NCBI GenBank assembly: GCA_002798175.1
Contig: NWQL01000005.1
Span: forward strand, 1 to 36,516
DNA: 36,516 bases
From: Lysobacteraceae bacterium NML91-0213
GTDB lineage: Bacteria; Pseudomonadota; Gammaproteobacteria; Xanthomonadales; Xanthomonadaceae
Reading direction: 5' to 3'
The position numbers and the translations under genes were made by a program. Shown one piece after another: positions 6,889 through 15,962 of this stretch; position 1 is the stretch's first letter, and every line of letters starts with the position of its first letter. The notes below the pieces were generated by a model. That model saw only the letters and a list, made by a program, of their open reading frames with translations, did no database searches and had not been told where the DNA came from.

Positions 6889-8640
6889 TCAGTGCGCCCG
6901 CGACAGATGGAAGCCCAGCAGCAACGGGTCGTGGTCGGAGCTGCGCCACGGCGTGCGCGCGGCATCGTGGCGATACCCGCGCGCGGCGGGCTCATCGGCG
7001 TTGGCGTGCCAGTGCGCGGCGCCGGCCAGACGCGCCGCCAGCGCGGGGCTCAGCAGCGCATGGTCGAGCCGGCCGGCCTGGCCGTTGAACACATAGCTGT
7101 AGGGGCGCTCGACCCCCGCCACCGCGAAGGCATCCTGCCAGCCGGCCTCCTGCAGCAGCCGCAGCGGATCCTCCTGCGCATAGGCGTTGAGGTCGCCGAC
7201 GATGGCGGTCAGCGCGCTGCCGGCACCGGTGGGGTCGGTCTGCAGCCAGGCATGCAGGGCACGCGCGGCGCCCACCCGGGCGGCGTTCCAGCACGACTGT
7301 CCGTCGCCCTGGTCGCCATCGGCGCCGCCGGCGCTGCCGCAGCCCTTGGACTTGAAGTGGTTGGCCACCACCACCAGCGGTGGACCGCCCGCGGCCGGCA
7401 CGAAGGCCTGCGCCAGCGGTGGGCGGCTGCCATGGGCGAATGGCCCGTCGGTGAGCGCCGCCGGGCCACCGCGCATGCGCACGCGGTCGCCGCGGTAGAG
7501 CATGCCGACGCGGATCGCGTCGCCGCCGGCGATGTCGGCATTGGCGACGAACCGCCATGCGCCACCCCCGGCGTTGAGCGCGGCCACCAGCGCCGCCACC
7601 GCGGAATCCGCGCCGTCGTCATCGTTCTCCAGCTCCATCAGCGCGACGATGTCGGCGTCGAGCGCGTGGATGGTGGCGACGTGGCGGGCCAGCTGCACCT
7701 CGAACTCGTCGTGCGTGCGCGCACCCCGCGCGGTCGGGAAGCCGCCGCCGTGGCCGTCGCCGTTGAACAGGTTCTCGAGGTTCAGCGCCGCCAGGCGCAG
7801 GTCGCCGGGCACCCGCGGAGGCTGCGGGCGCGGCGCGGGATCGAGTCGCAGCGGTGTGGTCAGCTGCAGCCGCGGCGCGCCCCAGCGCATGTCGACGATG
7901 CCCTCGACACCGGCGTGGATCCGGCTGCCGCTGCGCGGCGCCTGTGCCTGCGCGGGCAGGTACCAGACCGTGGCCGGGCGCTCGGCACTGGCATCGTCGA
8001 GCAGCACGCTGCGGCGGGCGTTGTCGGCGGCCAGTGCGCGCGCGGCATCGCCCGGTGCGGCGATCTCGGTCGGCGTGTACAGGCGGCCATCGAAGCCGGC
8101 CAGCAGCACGCCGCGGCGTTCGAGGTCATGGTGGCCGCTGACGGTCAGCGGGACGTCGATGCGCACGCGCATGCCCTCGTGCCGTGACCAGTCGGCAGGC
8201 GGCGCCTGCAGCCGCAGGGCGGGCGGCAGCGCCGCCTCGCCCAGAATGTCGACCCGCTCCGGCGCCAGCGCGGTCAGCGTGGCGCCGTCGTCGCCGTGCT
8301 CCACCACCCGGCCATGCACCCGCACCCGCGCCCCGGCGCGCAGGCCTTCGACGCCATCGCCATCGAGCACGAACAGGCCATCGGCCGTGCGCGCGTCGCC
8401 GTCGCCCGCGTCCTGCACGAACCAGCCGCCGAGGCCGCTGGAGAACGCGCCGGTCACCACCCCTTCGACGGTCACGTCGGCGCCTTCCAGCGGACTGCGC
8501 GCGCCGGTGCCCTGCACCTGGCCGATGGCGATGGCCTCGCCGTTCGCGGCGGGCTGCGTCGACACCCCGGCACAGGCGACGAGCACAAGCGCCATCGCGG
8601 CGATGGCGATGCGGCGCGACGGGGTGGAACGCTTGGACAT
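6889..8640 (-). CDS. ExeM/NucH-type extracellular endonuclease, lipoprotein
   Basis: This 583-residue protein has a C-terminal endonuclease/exonuclease/phosphatase domain. Visible motifs are LAALNLENLFNGDG, IVALMELENDDDG (metal-binding Glu), VVANHFKSKGCGS, IVGDLNAYAQEDPL and SSDHDPLLLGF (catalytic Asp-His). An N-terminal OB-fold-like region (GADVTVEGVVTGAFSSGLGG) precedes it, as in ExeM and NucH nucleases that degrade extracellular DNA. The signal peptide ends in VLVACAG, a lipobox with C23, so it is probably anchored in the outer membrane. The ATG at 8640 has GGAG upstream. Predicted role: DNA scavenging, or trimming of DNA in biofilm matrix. Confidence 0.9.
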   Translation of the reverse strand: MSKRSTPSRRIAIAAMALVLVACAGVSTQPAANGEAIAIGQVQGTGARSPLEGADVTVEGVVTGAFSSGLGGWFVQDAGDGDARTADGLFVLDGDGVEGLRAGARVRVHGRVVEHGDDGATLTALAPERVDILGEAALPPALRLQAPPADWSRHEGMRVRIDVPLTVSGHHDLERRGVLLAGFDGRLYTPTEIAAPGDAARALAADNARRSVLLDDASAERPATVWYLPAQAQAPRSGSRIHAGVEGIVDMRWGAPRLQLTTPLRLDPAPRPQPPRVPGDLRLAALNLENLFNGDGHGGGFPTARGARTHDEFEVQLARHVATIHALDADIVALMELENDDDGADSAVAALVAALNAGGGAWRFVANADIAGGDAIRVGMLYRGDRVRMRGGPAALTDGPFAHGSRPPLAQAFVPAAGGPPLVVVANHFKSKGCGSAGGADGDQGDGQSCWNAARVGAARALHAWLQTDPTGAGSALTAIVGDLNAYAQEDPLRLLQEAGWQDAFAVAGVERPYSYVFNGQAGRLDHALLSPALAARLAGAAHWHANADEPAARGYRHDAARTPWRSSDHDPLLLGFHLSRAH

Positions 8641-8674
8641 GCGGAGGCTCCGGCGGGTGGGACCAGAAACGCGA

Positions 8675-8694
8675 ACGCCGCCTTGCGGCGGCGT
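8675..8694 (-). terminator. Hairpin after the cytochrome gene
   Basis: ACGCCGCC and GGCGGCGT form a perfect 8-bp stem around a GCAA tetraloop on the minus strand, 21 nt past the cytochrome stop codon. Only a short T stretch follows, so it may be a weak terminator or an mRNA-stabilising hairpin. Confidence 0.4.
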
Positions 8695-8715
8695 CGGTGG
8701 TGCGCGGGGTGCGGC

Positions 8716-9231
8716 TTACTGCAGGTTTTCGATCATCCAGTCGACCGAGGCGATCACCTGCTCGTCGCTCAGCGCCGGATTGCCGCCGCGGGCGGGCATC
8801 ACGCCGGCGGCGCCGGTGAAGCCCTCGATCGCATGGCGGTGCAGGGTCTCGGTGCCCTGCGCCAGGCGCGCGGTCCACTGCGCACGTAGCAGGGTCGGCG
8901 CGCCGCCGGCGCCGCTGGTGTGGCAGCCCGCGCAGAGGTTGTTGTAGATGACCGAGCCGTCCAGCGTGCCGCCATAGGCGACCTGCGACGCGGCCTGTGC
9001 CGCCGCCGCGGACGCCGCCGCCGCCTGTGCGGCCGCACCGGTCGAGCCTGCGTAGACCTCGGCGACGGGTGCGATGCGGTCGAGGCGCTGCAGCGCCGCC
9101 GATTCGGACTCTTCCGGCGCGATCGTGCCGTGCAGCGACCAGGCCAGGACGATCAGGCCGCCGGTGACCACGATCAGGAACAGGATCACCAAAGAGAACT
9201 TCTTCAGGAAATCGAGATCGTAATTGCGCAC
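8716..9231 (-). CDS. Membrane-anchored c-type cytochrome (cytochrome c5 family)
   Basis: A 171-residue protein with one N-terminal helix (about residues 12-32, FSLVILFLIVVTGGLIVLAW), an alanine-rich linker (about 65-85) and a heme domain. The heme site is C100-A-G-C103-H104 and M145 (GVMPARGG) is the likely axial Met ligand. The C-terminal LSDEQVIASVDWMIENLQ helix is typical of cytochrome c5. It probably carries electrons in the periplasm while tethered to the inner membrane. The start is GTG at 9231, with AAGGGA upstream. Confidence 0.9.
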   Translation of the reverse strand: MRNYDLDFLKKFSLVILFLIVVTGGLIVLAWSLHGTIAPEESESAALQRLDRIAPVAEVYAGSTGAAAQAAAASAAAAQAASQVAYGGTLDGSVIYNNLCAGCHTSGAGGAPTLLRAQWTARLAQGTETLHRHAIEGFTGAAGVMPARGGNPALSDEQVIASVDWMIENLQ

Positions 9232-9348
9232 GCAGGTTCCCTTGGCGCGTGGCCGTGGCCACAGCTAGCGGCGGAGTATAGGCCATGCCCGGACGTGGCA
9301 GCCGCCTGCCGGCGGCGCCGGAAATCGCGGCGCACGACCCCCTGAAGC

Positions 9349-9425
9349 TGGCGCGCCTGGAGGGATTCGAACCCCCGACCAATGGCTTCGGAAGCCACTA
9401 CTCTATCCGGCTGAGCTACAGGCGC
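9349..9425 (-). tRNA. tRNA-Arg (anticodon CCG)
   Basis: The minus strand folds as a cloverleaf. The acceptor stem GCGCCTG (9425-9419) pairs with CAGGCGC (9359-9353). The anticodon arm is GTGGC-TTCCGAA-GCCAT, giving anticodon CCG (codon CGG). The T arm GGGGGTTCGAATCCC is standard. Discriminator G is at 9352 and CCA is encoded at 9351-9349. Confidence 0.96.
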
Positions 9426-9488
9426 GTGGCGGCTATTCTCCACGATCGCGGCGATCCGCGCGAGCCCGCCGTCAATCGCATGTTCCGG

Positions 9489-10469
9489 TCAAAACCGCGG
9501 CTGGCAATGCCAGCGCCACGCACTGGCGATGATCGCTTGCAGGTCGGCGTGGCGCGGTGCCCAGCCCAGCACCTGCCGGGCACGGTCGCTGGCGGCCACC
9601 AGCACCGCCGGATCGCCGGCCCGGCGCGGGGCGATGTCGAACGGCACCTCGTGCCCGCTGGCCGCTTCGGCCGCGGCAATCACCTCGCGCACCGAGAAGC
9701 CGCGGCCGTTGCCGAGGTTGAACGCGTGCGCGCCCGCGTGCGCGGCCATGAAGTCCAGTGCCAGCCAGTGCGCCTGGGCGAGGTCGTCGACATGGATGTA
9801 GTCGCGCACGCAGGTGCCGTCGGCGGTCGGCCAGTCGTCTCCGAATACCTTCAGGCGGCTGCCGTCGCCCAGCGCCGCGCGCAGCACGTTGGGGATGAGG
9901 TGGGTCTCGGGCGTATGCGCCTCGCCGATGTCGCCGTCGGCGCTGGCACCGGCGGCATTGAAATAGCGCAGCGCCACCGAACGCAGCCCATACGCGTGCG
10001 CCGCATCCGCGAGCACGCGCTCGACCATCAGCTTGCTGGCGCCGTAGGGGTTGATCGGCGCCTTCGGGTGGTCCTCGTCGATGGTTGCCGCCACCGGCTC
10101 GCCGAACACCGCCGCGGTCGACGAGAACACGATGCGGTCCACGCCGTGGCGCTGCATCGCCTGCAGCAGGTTGAGCGTGCCGGTGACGTTGTTGTCGTAG
10201 TAGGCCAGCGGCTGCTGCACCGACTCGCCCACCAGCGAGCGCGCGCAGAAGTGCATCACCGCCTCGAACGGGCCTTGGGCGAACGCGGCATCGAGCGAGG
10301 CCGGATCGAGCAGGTCGGCCTCCACCAGTGGCCCGAAGCGCACCGCCTCGCGGTGGCCGGTGGAGAGGTTGTCGAGCACCACCGGCGCCACCCCGTGGGC
10401 GGCGAGCCATTTCGCCATGTGGCTGCCGATATAGCCGGCGCCGCCACAGACCAGCACCCGCCGGGTCAT
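9489..10469 (-). CDS. galE: UDP-glucose 4-epimerase
   Basis: A 326-residue short-chain dehydrogenase/reductase that interconverts UDP-glucose and UDP-galactose using bound NAD. The N-terminus has GGAGYIG (residues 9-15). The catalytic Tyr and Lys are in [14 protein letters not shown]. Substrate motifs AHWLALDF and [11 protein letters not shown] fit GalE. ATG 10469 ([15 protein letters not shown]) is chosen because the longer open frame adds non-homologous residues before the Rossmann fold. It may supply UDP-galactose to the downstream polysaccharide locus, but it is not in that operon. Confidence 0.94.
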   Translation of the reverse strand: MTRRVLVCGGAGYIGSHMAKWLAAHGVAPVVLDNLSTGHREAVRFGPLVEADLLDPASLDAAFAQGPFEAVMHFCARSLVGESVQQPLAYYDNNVTGTLNLLQAMQRHGVDRIVFSSTAAVFGEPVAATIDEDHPKAPINPYGASKLMVERVLADAAHAYGLRSVALRYFNAAGASADGDIGEAHTPETHLIPNVLRAALGDGSRLKVFGDDWPTADGTCVRDYIHVDDLAQAHWLALDFMAAHAGAHAFNLGNGRGFSVREVIAAAEAASGHEVPFDIAPRRAGDPAVLVAASDRARQVLGWAPRHADLQAIIASAWRWHCQPRF

Positions 10470-10603
10470 GGCGTTGCCCCCGCGGCTGCCACGCGCCGGG
10501 AGTTGCGTCGGCCGGCACAGCAGGACATCGGGCGTGGTGCGGGGAAACGGATCATCGACTGCTCTACACGTTGCGAAGCGCCAAGAATAAGCCCGCGGCC
10601 CCC

Positions 10604-10626
10604 GGGAGCGGCCCTGGCCGCGGTCC
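10604..10626. repeat. Degenerate REP palindrome
   Basis: GGGAGCGGCCCTGGCCGCGG, in the divergent galE-ubiA gap, is a worn copy of the same REP element. Confidence 0.55.
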
Positions 10627-10687
10627 CCGGACACGACAATGCCCCTGTATCGGACCCCTGCTGCGCCGCCTGGCCGATAATCCCCGC

Positions 10688-11587
10688 ATGCATGATTACG
10701 AACGCCACGCCCCGCCCGTCGTTCCGCGCTGGCGCGAGCGCCTGGCGCAGTACCTGATCCTGATGCGCGCAGACCGCCCGATCGGCTGGCTGCTGCTGTT
10801 GTGGCCCACCTGGTGGGCATTGTGGCTGGCCGCCGACGGGCTGCCGCCGCCGTGGATCCTGTTCGTGTTCACCGCCGGCGTGTGGCTGACCCGCGGCGCC
10901 GGCTGCGTGGTCAACGACTATGCCGACCGCTGGCTCGACCCCCATGTGAAGCGCACTCGCGAGCGGCCGCTGGCGACCGGGCGCGTCTCCGGTCGCGAGG
11001 CCAAGCTGCTGTTCGCGGGGCTGATGCTGGTGGCGTTCGCGCTGGTACTCACGCTCAACGCGCTGACCATCGCACTGAGTTTCATCGGCCTGCTGCTGGC
11101 GGCCACGTATCCATACCTGAAACGCCACACGCACCTGCCGCAGGTCTACCTGGGGCTGTCGTTCGGCTGGGGCATCCCGATGGCGTTCGCCGCCGTGCAG
11201 GGCGCGGTGCCGGCGGTGGCGTGGGTGCTGTATGCCGCCAACATCCTGTGGACCACCGCCTACGACACCTGGTACGCGATGGTCGACCGCGACGACGACA
11301 TCCGCATCGGCTCGAAGTCCACCGCGATCCTGTTCGGTGAACTCGACCTGGTGATCCAGGGCGTGCTGTACGCGCTGTTCTTCGTCGGCATGGGGCTGGT
11401 GGGGCGGCAGGCCGACCTCGGTGCCTGGTACTGGGCCGGGCTGGGCGTGGCCGCGTTGCTGGTGGCCTGGGAGTTTGTGCTGGTGCGCCATCGCGACCGC
11501 GACGCCTGCTTCCGGGCCTTCCTGCACAACCACTGGGTCGGCACCGCGATCTTCGCCGGCCTCGCGGTGGACCTCGCGCTGCGCTGA
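10688..11587 (+). CDS. ubiA: 4-hydroxybenzoate octaprenyltransferase
   Basis: A 299-residue integral membrane prenyltransferase that attaches the polyprenyl tail to 4-hydroxybenzoate in ubiquinone synthesis. Both Asp-rich motifs are present: [15 protein letters not shown] (the NDxxDxxxD site, about residue 76) and [13 protein letters not shown] in the second half. Seven to nine hydrophobic helices can be traced, starting with [19 protein letters not shown] 10688 ([15 protein letters not shown]) is preferred to the long upstream open frame, which overlaps galE and is not UbiA-like. The gene converges on comF across a repeat array. Confidence 0.95.
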   Translation: MHDYERHAPPVVPRWRERLAQYLILMRADRPIGWLLLLWPTWWALWLAADGLPPPWILFVFTAGVWLTRGAGCVVNDYADRWLDPHVKRTRERPLATGRVSGREAKLLFAGLMLVAFALVLTLNALTIALSFIGLLLAATYPYLKRHTHLPQVYLGLSFGWGIPMAFAAVQGAVPAVAWVLYAANILWTTAYDTWYAMVDRDDDIRIGSKSTAILFGELDLVIQGVLYALFFVGMGLVGRQADLGAWYWAGLGVAALLVAWEFVLVRHRDRDACFRAFLHNHWVGTAIFAGLAVDLALR

Positions 11588-11596
11588 GTACCGCGC

Positions 11597-12118
11597 GCAG
11601 GAGCGGCCCCGGCCGCGGTTCCACCTGCTTCCACACAGCCCGAAGGCATCGCGCCCAAGGGCGCTCCCACAGATCTGGCGGCTCCCGTGGGAGCGGCCTC
11701 GGCCGCGATTCCACTTGCCTCCACACAGCCCGAAGGCATCGCGCCCAAGGGCGCTCCCACAGACGTGGCGGCTCCTGTGGGAGCGGCCTCGGCCGCGATT
11801 CCACTTGCCTCTACACAGCCCGAAGGCATCGCGCCCAAGGGCGCTCCCACAGCTGCCGCGGCTCCCGTGGGAGCGGCCTCGGCCGCGATTCCACCTGCTT
11901 CCGCACTGCCCGAAGGCATCGCGCCCAAGGGCGCTCCCACAGCTGCCGCGGCTCCCGTGGGAGCGGCCTCGGCCGCGATTCCACCTGCTTCCGCACTGCC
12001 CGAAGGCATCGCGCGCGAGGGCGCTCCCACAGACGTGGCGGCTCCTGTGGGAGCGGCCTCGGCCGCGATTCCACCTGCCGCACTGCCCGAAGGCATCGCG
12101 CCCAAGGGCGCTCCCACA
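11597..12118. repeat. Six-copy 90-bp tandem array of paired REP palindromes (BIME-like)
   Basis: The convergent ubiA-comF gap holds units that start at 11597 (degenerate), 11687, 11777, 11867, 11957 and 12047 (6 bp shorter), a period of exactly 90 bp. Each unit carries a 23-bp palindrome beginning GTGGGAGCGG and ending CCGCGAT, a spacer, and an inverted partner ATCGCGCCC-AAGG-GCGCTCCCAC. A short linker containing AGACGTGGCGGCTCC or AGCTGCCGCGGCTCC completes it. The two palindromes face each other and could form one long hairpin per unit. Because 90 is a multiple of three, several frames stay open, but these look like repeat-derived ORFs rather than genes. No other feature is visible between 11588 and 12160. 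Confidence 0.93.
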
Positions 12119-12160
12119 TGATGTCGCGAGGCCCAACAGGGGGCACGGGGCTCGGCCCCA

Positions 12161-12913
12161 CTACGGCACCCGCGCGCAGACCCAGGCATCCACCCGCGCC
12201 ACGCCGGCCCGATGCAGTGCCCGCGCCGCGGCATGCAGGGTGGCGCCGGTGGTCATGACGTCGTCGACCAGCGCGACGTGGCCCGGCAATGGCCGGCGCG
12301 CCTCCACCGTGAACGCGCCACGCAGGTTGCGACGCCGCGCCACTGCGTCGAGGCTCGACTGCGCCGTGGTGGCGCGCAGCCGCACCAGGTCGCCCCGCAG
12401 TGGAAGCTCCAGCGCGCGCGCCAGCGGCCGTGCCAGTTCCAGCGCCTGGTCGTAGCCACGCTCGCGCAGGCGCGCGGCATGCAGCGGCACCGGCAATAGC
12501 GCCTGCGGACGCGGCGCGGCGGCACAGCCCGGCAGCATCCATTGCGACAGCAGCCGTCCACAGACCAGGTCCCGGTGGAACTTGAAGCGCGGCAGCAGCC
12601 GGTCCAGCGGAAACCCGTAGAGGAAGCTGGCCTGCGCGAACTGCAGCGGTGGAGGTTGGCGCAGGCACTCGCCGCAGGTCGCGCGAACCGCGGACGCATC
12701 GTGAAGCGGCAACGCGGCGGCCATGGCTGCGGGCAGTGGCAGGGCGCAGCGCCCGCAGGCGGCAGGCGACCAGGGCAGGCAGTGCGCACAACCCGCGCAG
12801 AGCCCGGCGTTCTCGTCGGCGACTTCGCGGCAGACCGGGCAGCGGGCGGGGTAGAGCAGGCGGCCGAGGCGGGTGAGAAGCGTGCGTGGATGGAAATCGG
12901 CGATGGGCAGCAT
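12161..12913 (-). CDS. comF: ComF family protein (phosphoribosyltransferase-like)
   Basis: A protein of about 250 residues. ComF proteins are linked to DNA uptake and replication restart. The N-terminal zinc-ribbon-like region has the pairs CPVC, CAGC, CGRC and CGEC. The C-terminal half is a type I phosphoribosyltransferase fold with the PRPP-binding motif VALVDDVMTTGATL, and RGYDQALELARPLA and RRRNLRGAF are ComF signatures. I prefer ATG 12913 (MLPIADFHPRTLL), which has AGGGTGA six bases upstream; a GTG at 12922 would add three residues. Confidence 0.9.
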   Translation of the reverse strand: MLPIADFHPRTLLTRLGRLLYPARCPVCREVADENAGLCAGCAHCLPWSPAACGRCALPLPAAMAAALPLHDASAVRATCGECLRQPPPLQFAQASFLYGFPLDRLLPRFKFHRDLVCGRLLSQWMLPGCAAAPRPQALLPVPLHAARLRERGYDQALELARPLARALELPLRGDLVRLRATTAQSSLDAVARRRNLRGAFTVEARRPLPGHVALVDDVMTTGATLHAAARALHRAGVARVDAWVCARVP

Positions 12914-12986
12914 GCCCGTCACCCTGCGGGCACCGCATCCCAGGCGCTGTCAGGCAATGCCGCGATGCCGGGTCGGTGGGCAGAGC

Positions 12987-13110
12987 ATCGCGGCCAAGGC
13001 CGCTCCCACGGGCGGGGTGCAGCGAGGGCGACTCATGCAGGCGGGCATCGTGGCCAGGGCCGTCCTGCGGATGGGCAGGGCGCCCCCGTGGGAGCGCCTT
13101 CAGGCGCGAT
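12987..13110. repeat. REP palindromes between comF and wzc
   Basis: An inverted copy (ATCGCGGCCAAGG...CTCCCAC, 12987-13009), a decayed copy near 13045-13070 and a forward copy (GTGGGAGCGCCTTCAGGCGC, 13088-13107, ending at 13110) fill this gap. The stems carry compensating changes, so the palindrome rather than its exact sequence is kept. Confidence 0.8.
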
Positions 13111-13129
13111 ACCCGCGCCAACCGGACGA

Positions 13130-15283
13130 TCAGCTCGTGCTGGACCTGTAGTCGTAATAGCCGTAGCTGTAGTAACCGGTGCTGCGACGCTCCACCGCGT
13201 TGAAGATCGCGCCCTTGAGCTGCACGCCGTTGTGGGCGAAACGCTTGAGGGTCAGCTCGATCTCCTTCGGCTGGTTGATGCCGAAGCGCGTGACCAGCAG
13301 GTTGGTGCCGGCCTGCTGGGCGACGATGCCGGCATCGGTCACCGCCAGGATCGGCGGGGTATCGATCACCACCAGGTCGTAGCGCGCCGCCACCGTCTCC
13401 AGCAGCTGGGTGAAACGCGGATGCATCAGCAGTTCCGCCGGGTTCGGCGGTGCCGCGCCGCGCACCAGGTAATGCAGGTTCTCCAGCCCTGGCATCGGCC
13501 TGATGGCGGCATCGAGCTCCAGCTTGCCCGCCAGCACGTCCGACAGGCCGTTGGTCTGCGAGGTGCCCACCAGCCGGTGCAGCGTGCCCTTGCGCAGGTC
13601 GCCGTCGATCACCAGCACGCGCTGGCCGCCCTGGGCGATCACCGCCGCCATGTTCGAGGCGACGAAGGTCTTGCCCACGCCCGGCCGCGAGCCGCACACG
13701 GTGATGATGTTGTTGCGCGCGTCCATCAGCGCGAAATGCAGGCTGGTGCGCAGGCTGCGCAGCGCTTCCACCGCGAGATCCGCCGGGTTGGTCAGCGCCA
13801 GCAGGTGCTGGCGGCCATCGCCGCGGCGCGTCTTCTGCAACTCCTGCAGGTCCTTGTCGTCGCTGAGCGGAATCGCCGCATACACCGGCAGGCCCAGCTC
13901 CTCGATCTGCGACGGGTCCTCGATGCCGGGGTTCATGATCCGCTGCAGGAACACCAGGCCGACGGCGAGGAACCCGCCGAGCAGGGTGCCGATCATCACG
14001 ATCAGCGATTTGCGCGGCTTCACCGGGCGCGCGGTGTCCACCACCGCCGGGTCCACCACGCGCACGTTGCCCACGGTGCCCGCGCGCGCCACGTCCAGCT
14101 GCTGGGCCTGGTTGAGCAGCGCGGTGTAGAGCTCGTTGCTCACCTGCAGGTCGCGGGTCAGCCGCAGCAGCTCCTGCTGGGTGTCGGGCAGCTGGCTGAC
14201 CTGGCGCTGGAAGCCGGCCTTGCGGGCTTCCAGCTCTCCGATCTGCTTGAGCAGCGCACGGTAGGCCGGGTGCTCGCGGGTGAAGCTGCGATCCATCTCC
14301 GCCTGCTGCAGGCGCAGCTGCTGGATGCTGGTCTCCACCGCCACCTCCTGCTGCAGCAGGCCCTGGGTCTGCATGGTGATGTCGACCGAATTCGCGCTGG
14401 TCTGGTAGGCGTTCATCGCGTTCTGCGCGGCCTCCACCTGCAGGCGGATCACCGGCAGCTGCTCGCGCACGAATTCCAGCTGCGCGGAGGCCTCGGCCGA
14501 ATTGCGTTCCACGTTCTGGCGCACGTAGGAGTTCGCCACCGCCGCGAGGAAACGCTCGGCAAACACCGGGTCCGGATGTTCGAAGCTCAGCTGCAGGATC
14601 CCGGACTCGCGGCCCTGTTCGGAGGCGCGCACCTGCGACTGCAGGCGCGACACCACGTCCAGCCGGCGCAACCGGGTGATCTCGAAGCGCGTGCCGGGTT
14701 CGGCATCAAGCGCGGCCACCTGCAGGCGCACGTCGCCGCCGGCCGCGTCCTCGCCCACCGTGCCTTCCAGCAGGCGCTCGCCGTCCGGGCCGTCGAGGGT
14801 GAAGCGGGCAGGGTCGTCGCCTACCGTCAGCGTCAGCGGCTCGCCGATCCACTGCGCCGGCACGTCCAGGCCCACCACCTCGAGGTGCGCCTCGTCGCCG
14901 AAGCGGCGCGCCAGCGCATCGCTGATCACCGGCAACCGCACCGCCTCCACCCGGATATCGGCCCGGGTATCGTCCACCGCGCTGCCGATCACCGAGCGCG
15001 AGGTGATCAGCGCCACCTCGGTGGTGGCCGCGGTGGGCGAACCCCCCAGGCCCAGCGAGGACAGTTCCGACAGCCCCGGGATCGCCGGCGTCTTCGACTC
15101 CACCTGCACCATCGAGCGCGCCTCATAGATCGGCGTGGCCAGCAGCGCGTACGCCACGCTGGCCACGAAAAACACCGCGGTGATGGCGAGGATCAGCCAC
15201 TTGCGGTCCAGCAGTACGCCCGCCAGTTCGCGCAGGTCGATCTCGTCATCCTTGGCCGCGGGCGCGGTCGGGTCCTTGTTCAT
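13130..15283 (-). CDS. wzc: Polysaccharide co-polymerase / BY-kinase (Wzc/Etk type)
   Basis: A 717-residue inner-membrane protein that sets polymer length and couples polymerisation to export. TM1 is at about residues 29-48 and TM2 at about 426-446, with a large periplasmic Wzz-type domain rich in coiled coil between them. The cytoplasmic kinase has Walker A (RPGVGKTFVAS, about 530-540), Walker A' (VLVIDGDLRKGTL) and Walker B (VVIDTPPILAVTD, about 636). The tail STGYYSYGYYDYRSSTS has six tyrosines, the expected autophosphorylation cluster. It follows wzb by 39 nt on the same strand. Confidence 0.94.
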   Translation of the reverse strand: MNKDPTAPAAKDDEIDLRELAGVLLDRKWLILAITAVFFVASVAYALLATPIYEARSMVQVESKTPAIPGLSELSSLGLGGSPTAATTEVALITSRSVIGSAVDDTRADIRVEAVRLPVISDALARRFGDEAHLEVVGLDVPAQWIGEPLTLTVGDDPARFTLDGPDGERLLEGTVGEDAAGGDVRLQVAALDAEPGTRFEITRLRRLDVVSRLQSQVRASEQGRESGILQLSFEHPDPVFAERFLAAVANSYVRQNVERNSAEASAQLEFVREQLPVIRLQVEAAQNAMNAYQTSANSVDITMQTQGLLQQEVAVETSIQQLRLQQAEMDRSFTREHPAYRALLKQIGELEARKAGFQRQVSQLPDTQQELLRLTRDLQVSNELYTALLNQAQQLDVARAGTVGNVRVVDPAVVDTARPVKPRKSLIVMIGTLLGGFLAVGLVFLQRIMNPGIEDPSQIEELGLPVYAAIPLSDDKDLQELQKTRRGDGRQHLLALTNPADLAVEALRSLRTSLHFALMDARNNIITVCGSRPGVGKTFVASNMAAVIAQGGQRVLVIDGDLRKGTLHRLVGTSQTNGLSDVLAGKLELDAAIRPMPGLENLHYLVRGAAPPNPAELLMHPRFTQLLETVAARYDLVVIDTPPILAVTDAGIVAQQAGTNLLVTRFGINQPKEIELTLKRFAHNGVQLKGAIFNAVERRSTGYYSYGYYDYRSSTS

Positions 15284-15322
15284 GGGTACAGTCTTCGATA
15301 ACAGATGAAAGAGGTGGCGCGT

Positions 15323-15766
15323 TCAGCCGCGCCGCAGGTAGGGCATCCACGCCTGGACACCGCGATCGACCAGCGCCAGGGCATGCTCGAACGCGGGCCG
15401 CTGCTGGCGGTAGGGGTCCGGCACTTCGCAGTCGCCGGCCCACCGGCCCAGCAGCATCGTCTTGCCGCTCGCCTGCGGATAGTCGCGGGCCACCGCGGCG
15501 TGGTGGCGGCGTTCCATCACCAGCACCAGGTCGGCCGCGGCCAGCAGCGACGCATTCACCTGGCGGGCGCGGTGCGCGGTGCAATCCAGTCCACGCTCCT
15601 GCAACAACAGGGCCGCGGTGGGGTCGATGGGGTGGTCCACCAGTGCCTGCAGGCCCGCGGATGCCACCTGCGGGCCGTCGGCCCCCAGGGCCTCGCGCAT
15701 CACGATTTCGGCGGTCGGGCTGCGGCAGATGTTGCCGACGCAGACCATCAGAATGTTGCGGATCAC
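15323..15766 (-). CDS. wzb: Low-molecular-weight protein-tyrosine phosphatase (Wzb/Etp type)
   Basis: A 147-residue phosphatase expected to dephosphorylate the tyrosine tail of the adjacent Wzc kinase. The signature loop CVGNICRS gives nucleophile C9 and Arg15 (C-x5-R), and the general acid lies in VPDPYRQQ. The GTG at 15766 is chosen because the protein then begins just before the conserved ILMVCVGN strand and AGGA lies about nine bases upstream. An alternative GTG at 15796 would add ten residues (MTLPWPGNTG). It is the first gene of the wzb-wzc transcript and diverges from the gfcA-like gene. Confidence 0.92.
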   Translation of the reverse strand: MIRNILMVCVGNICRSPTAEIVMREALGADGPQVASAGLQALVDHPIDPTAALLLQERGLDCTAHRARQVNASLLAAADLVLVMERRHHAAVARDYPQASGKTMLLGRWAGDCEVPDPYRQQRPAFEHALALVDRGVQAWMPYLRRG

Positions 15767-15879
15767 CCCGGTGTTTCCTGGCCACGGCAACGTCACGTAG
15801 GCCGCGACGGGGGCGGTAGTCTACCCGAGCCGGACCCGCGCGTTTCCGCCACCGGGCGCCCATTCCGCGACGGCCGAGG

Positions 15880-15907
15880 TTGACACCCGGGGCTCACGGC
15901 CAATAAT
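15880..15907 (+). promoter_or_regulatory. Candidate sigma-70 promoter upstream of the gfcA-like gene
   Basis: TTGACA at 15880-15885 and AATAAT at 15902-15907 are 16 bp apart, giving a start near 15914 and a 5' leader of about 50 nt. The -35 is a perfect consensus and the -10 matches at five of six positions. Confidence 0.65.
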
Positions 15908-15962
15908 CGACACCCTCAGGACGCGAACTCCGTCGTCGCGCATCCATGGCTGGAGCAGACCC

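Noticed and set aside
11597..12118. CRISPR array
   Set aside because: Units repeat at 90 bp but the intervening sequences are nearly identical rather than unique spacers, and no cas genes are present.
10466..12136. Minus-strand ORF of 556 codons and plus-strand ORFs across the 90-bp array
   Set aside because: They are open only because the repeat unit is a multiple of three; the predicted proteins are repeats of the REP sequence and partly antisense to ubiA.
15246..15863. Overlapping minus-strand ORF of 205 codons across wzb
   Set aside because: It is a frame-shifted shadow of wzb; the phosphatase frame has all the catalytic motifs.
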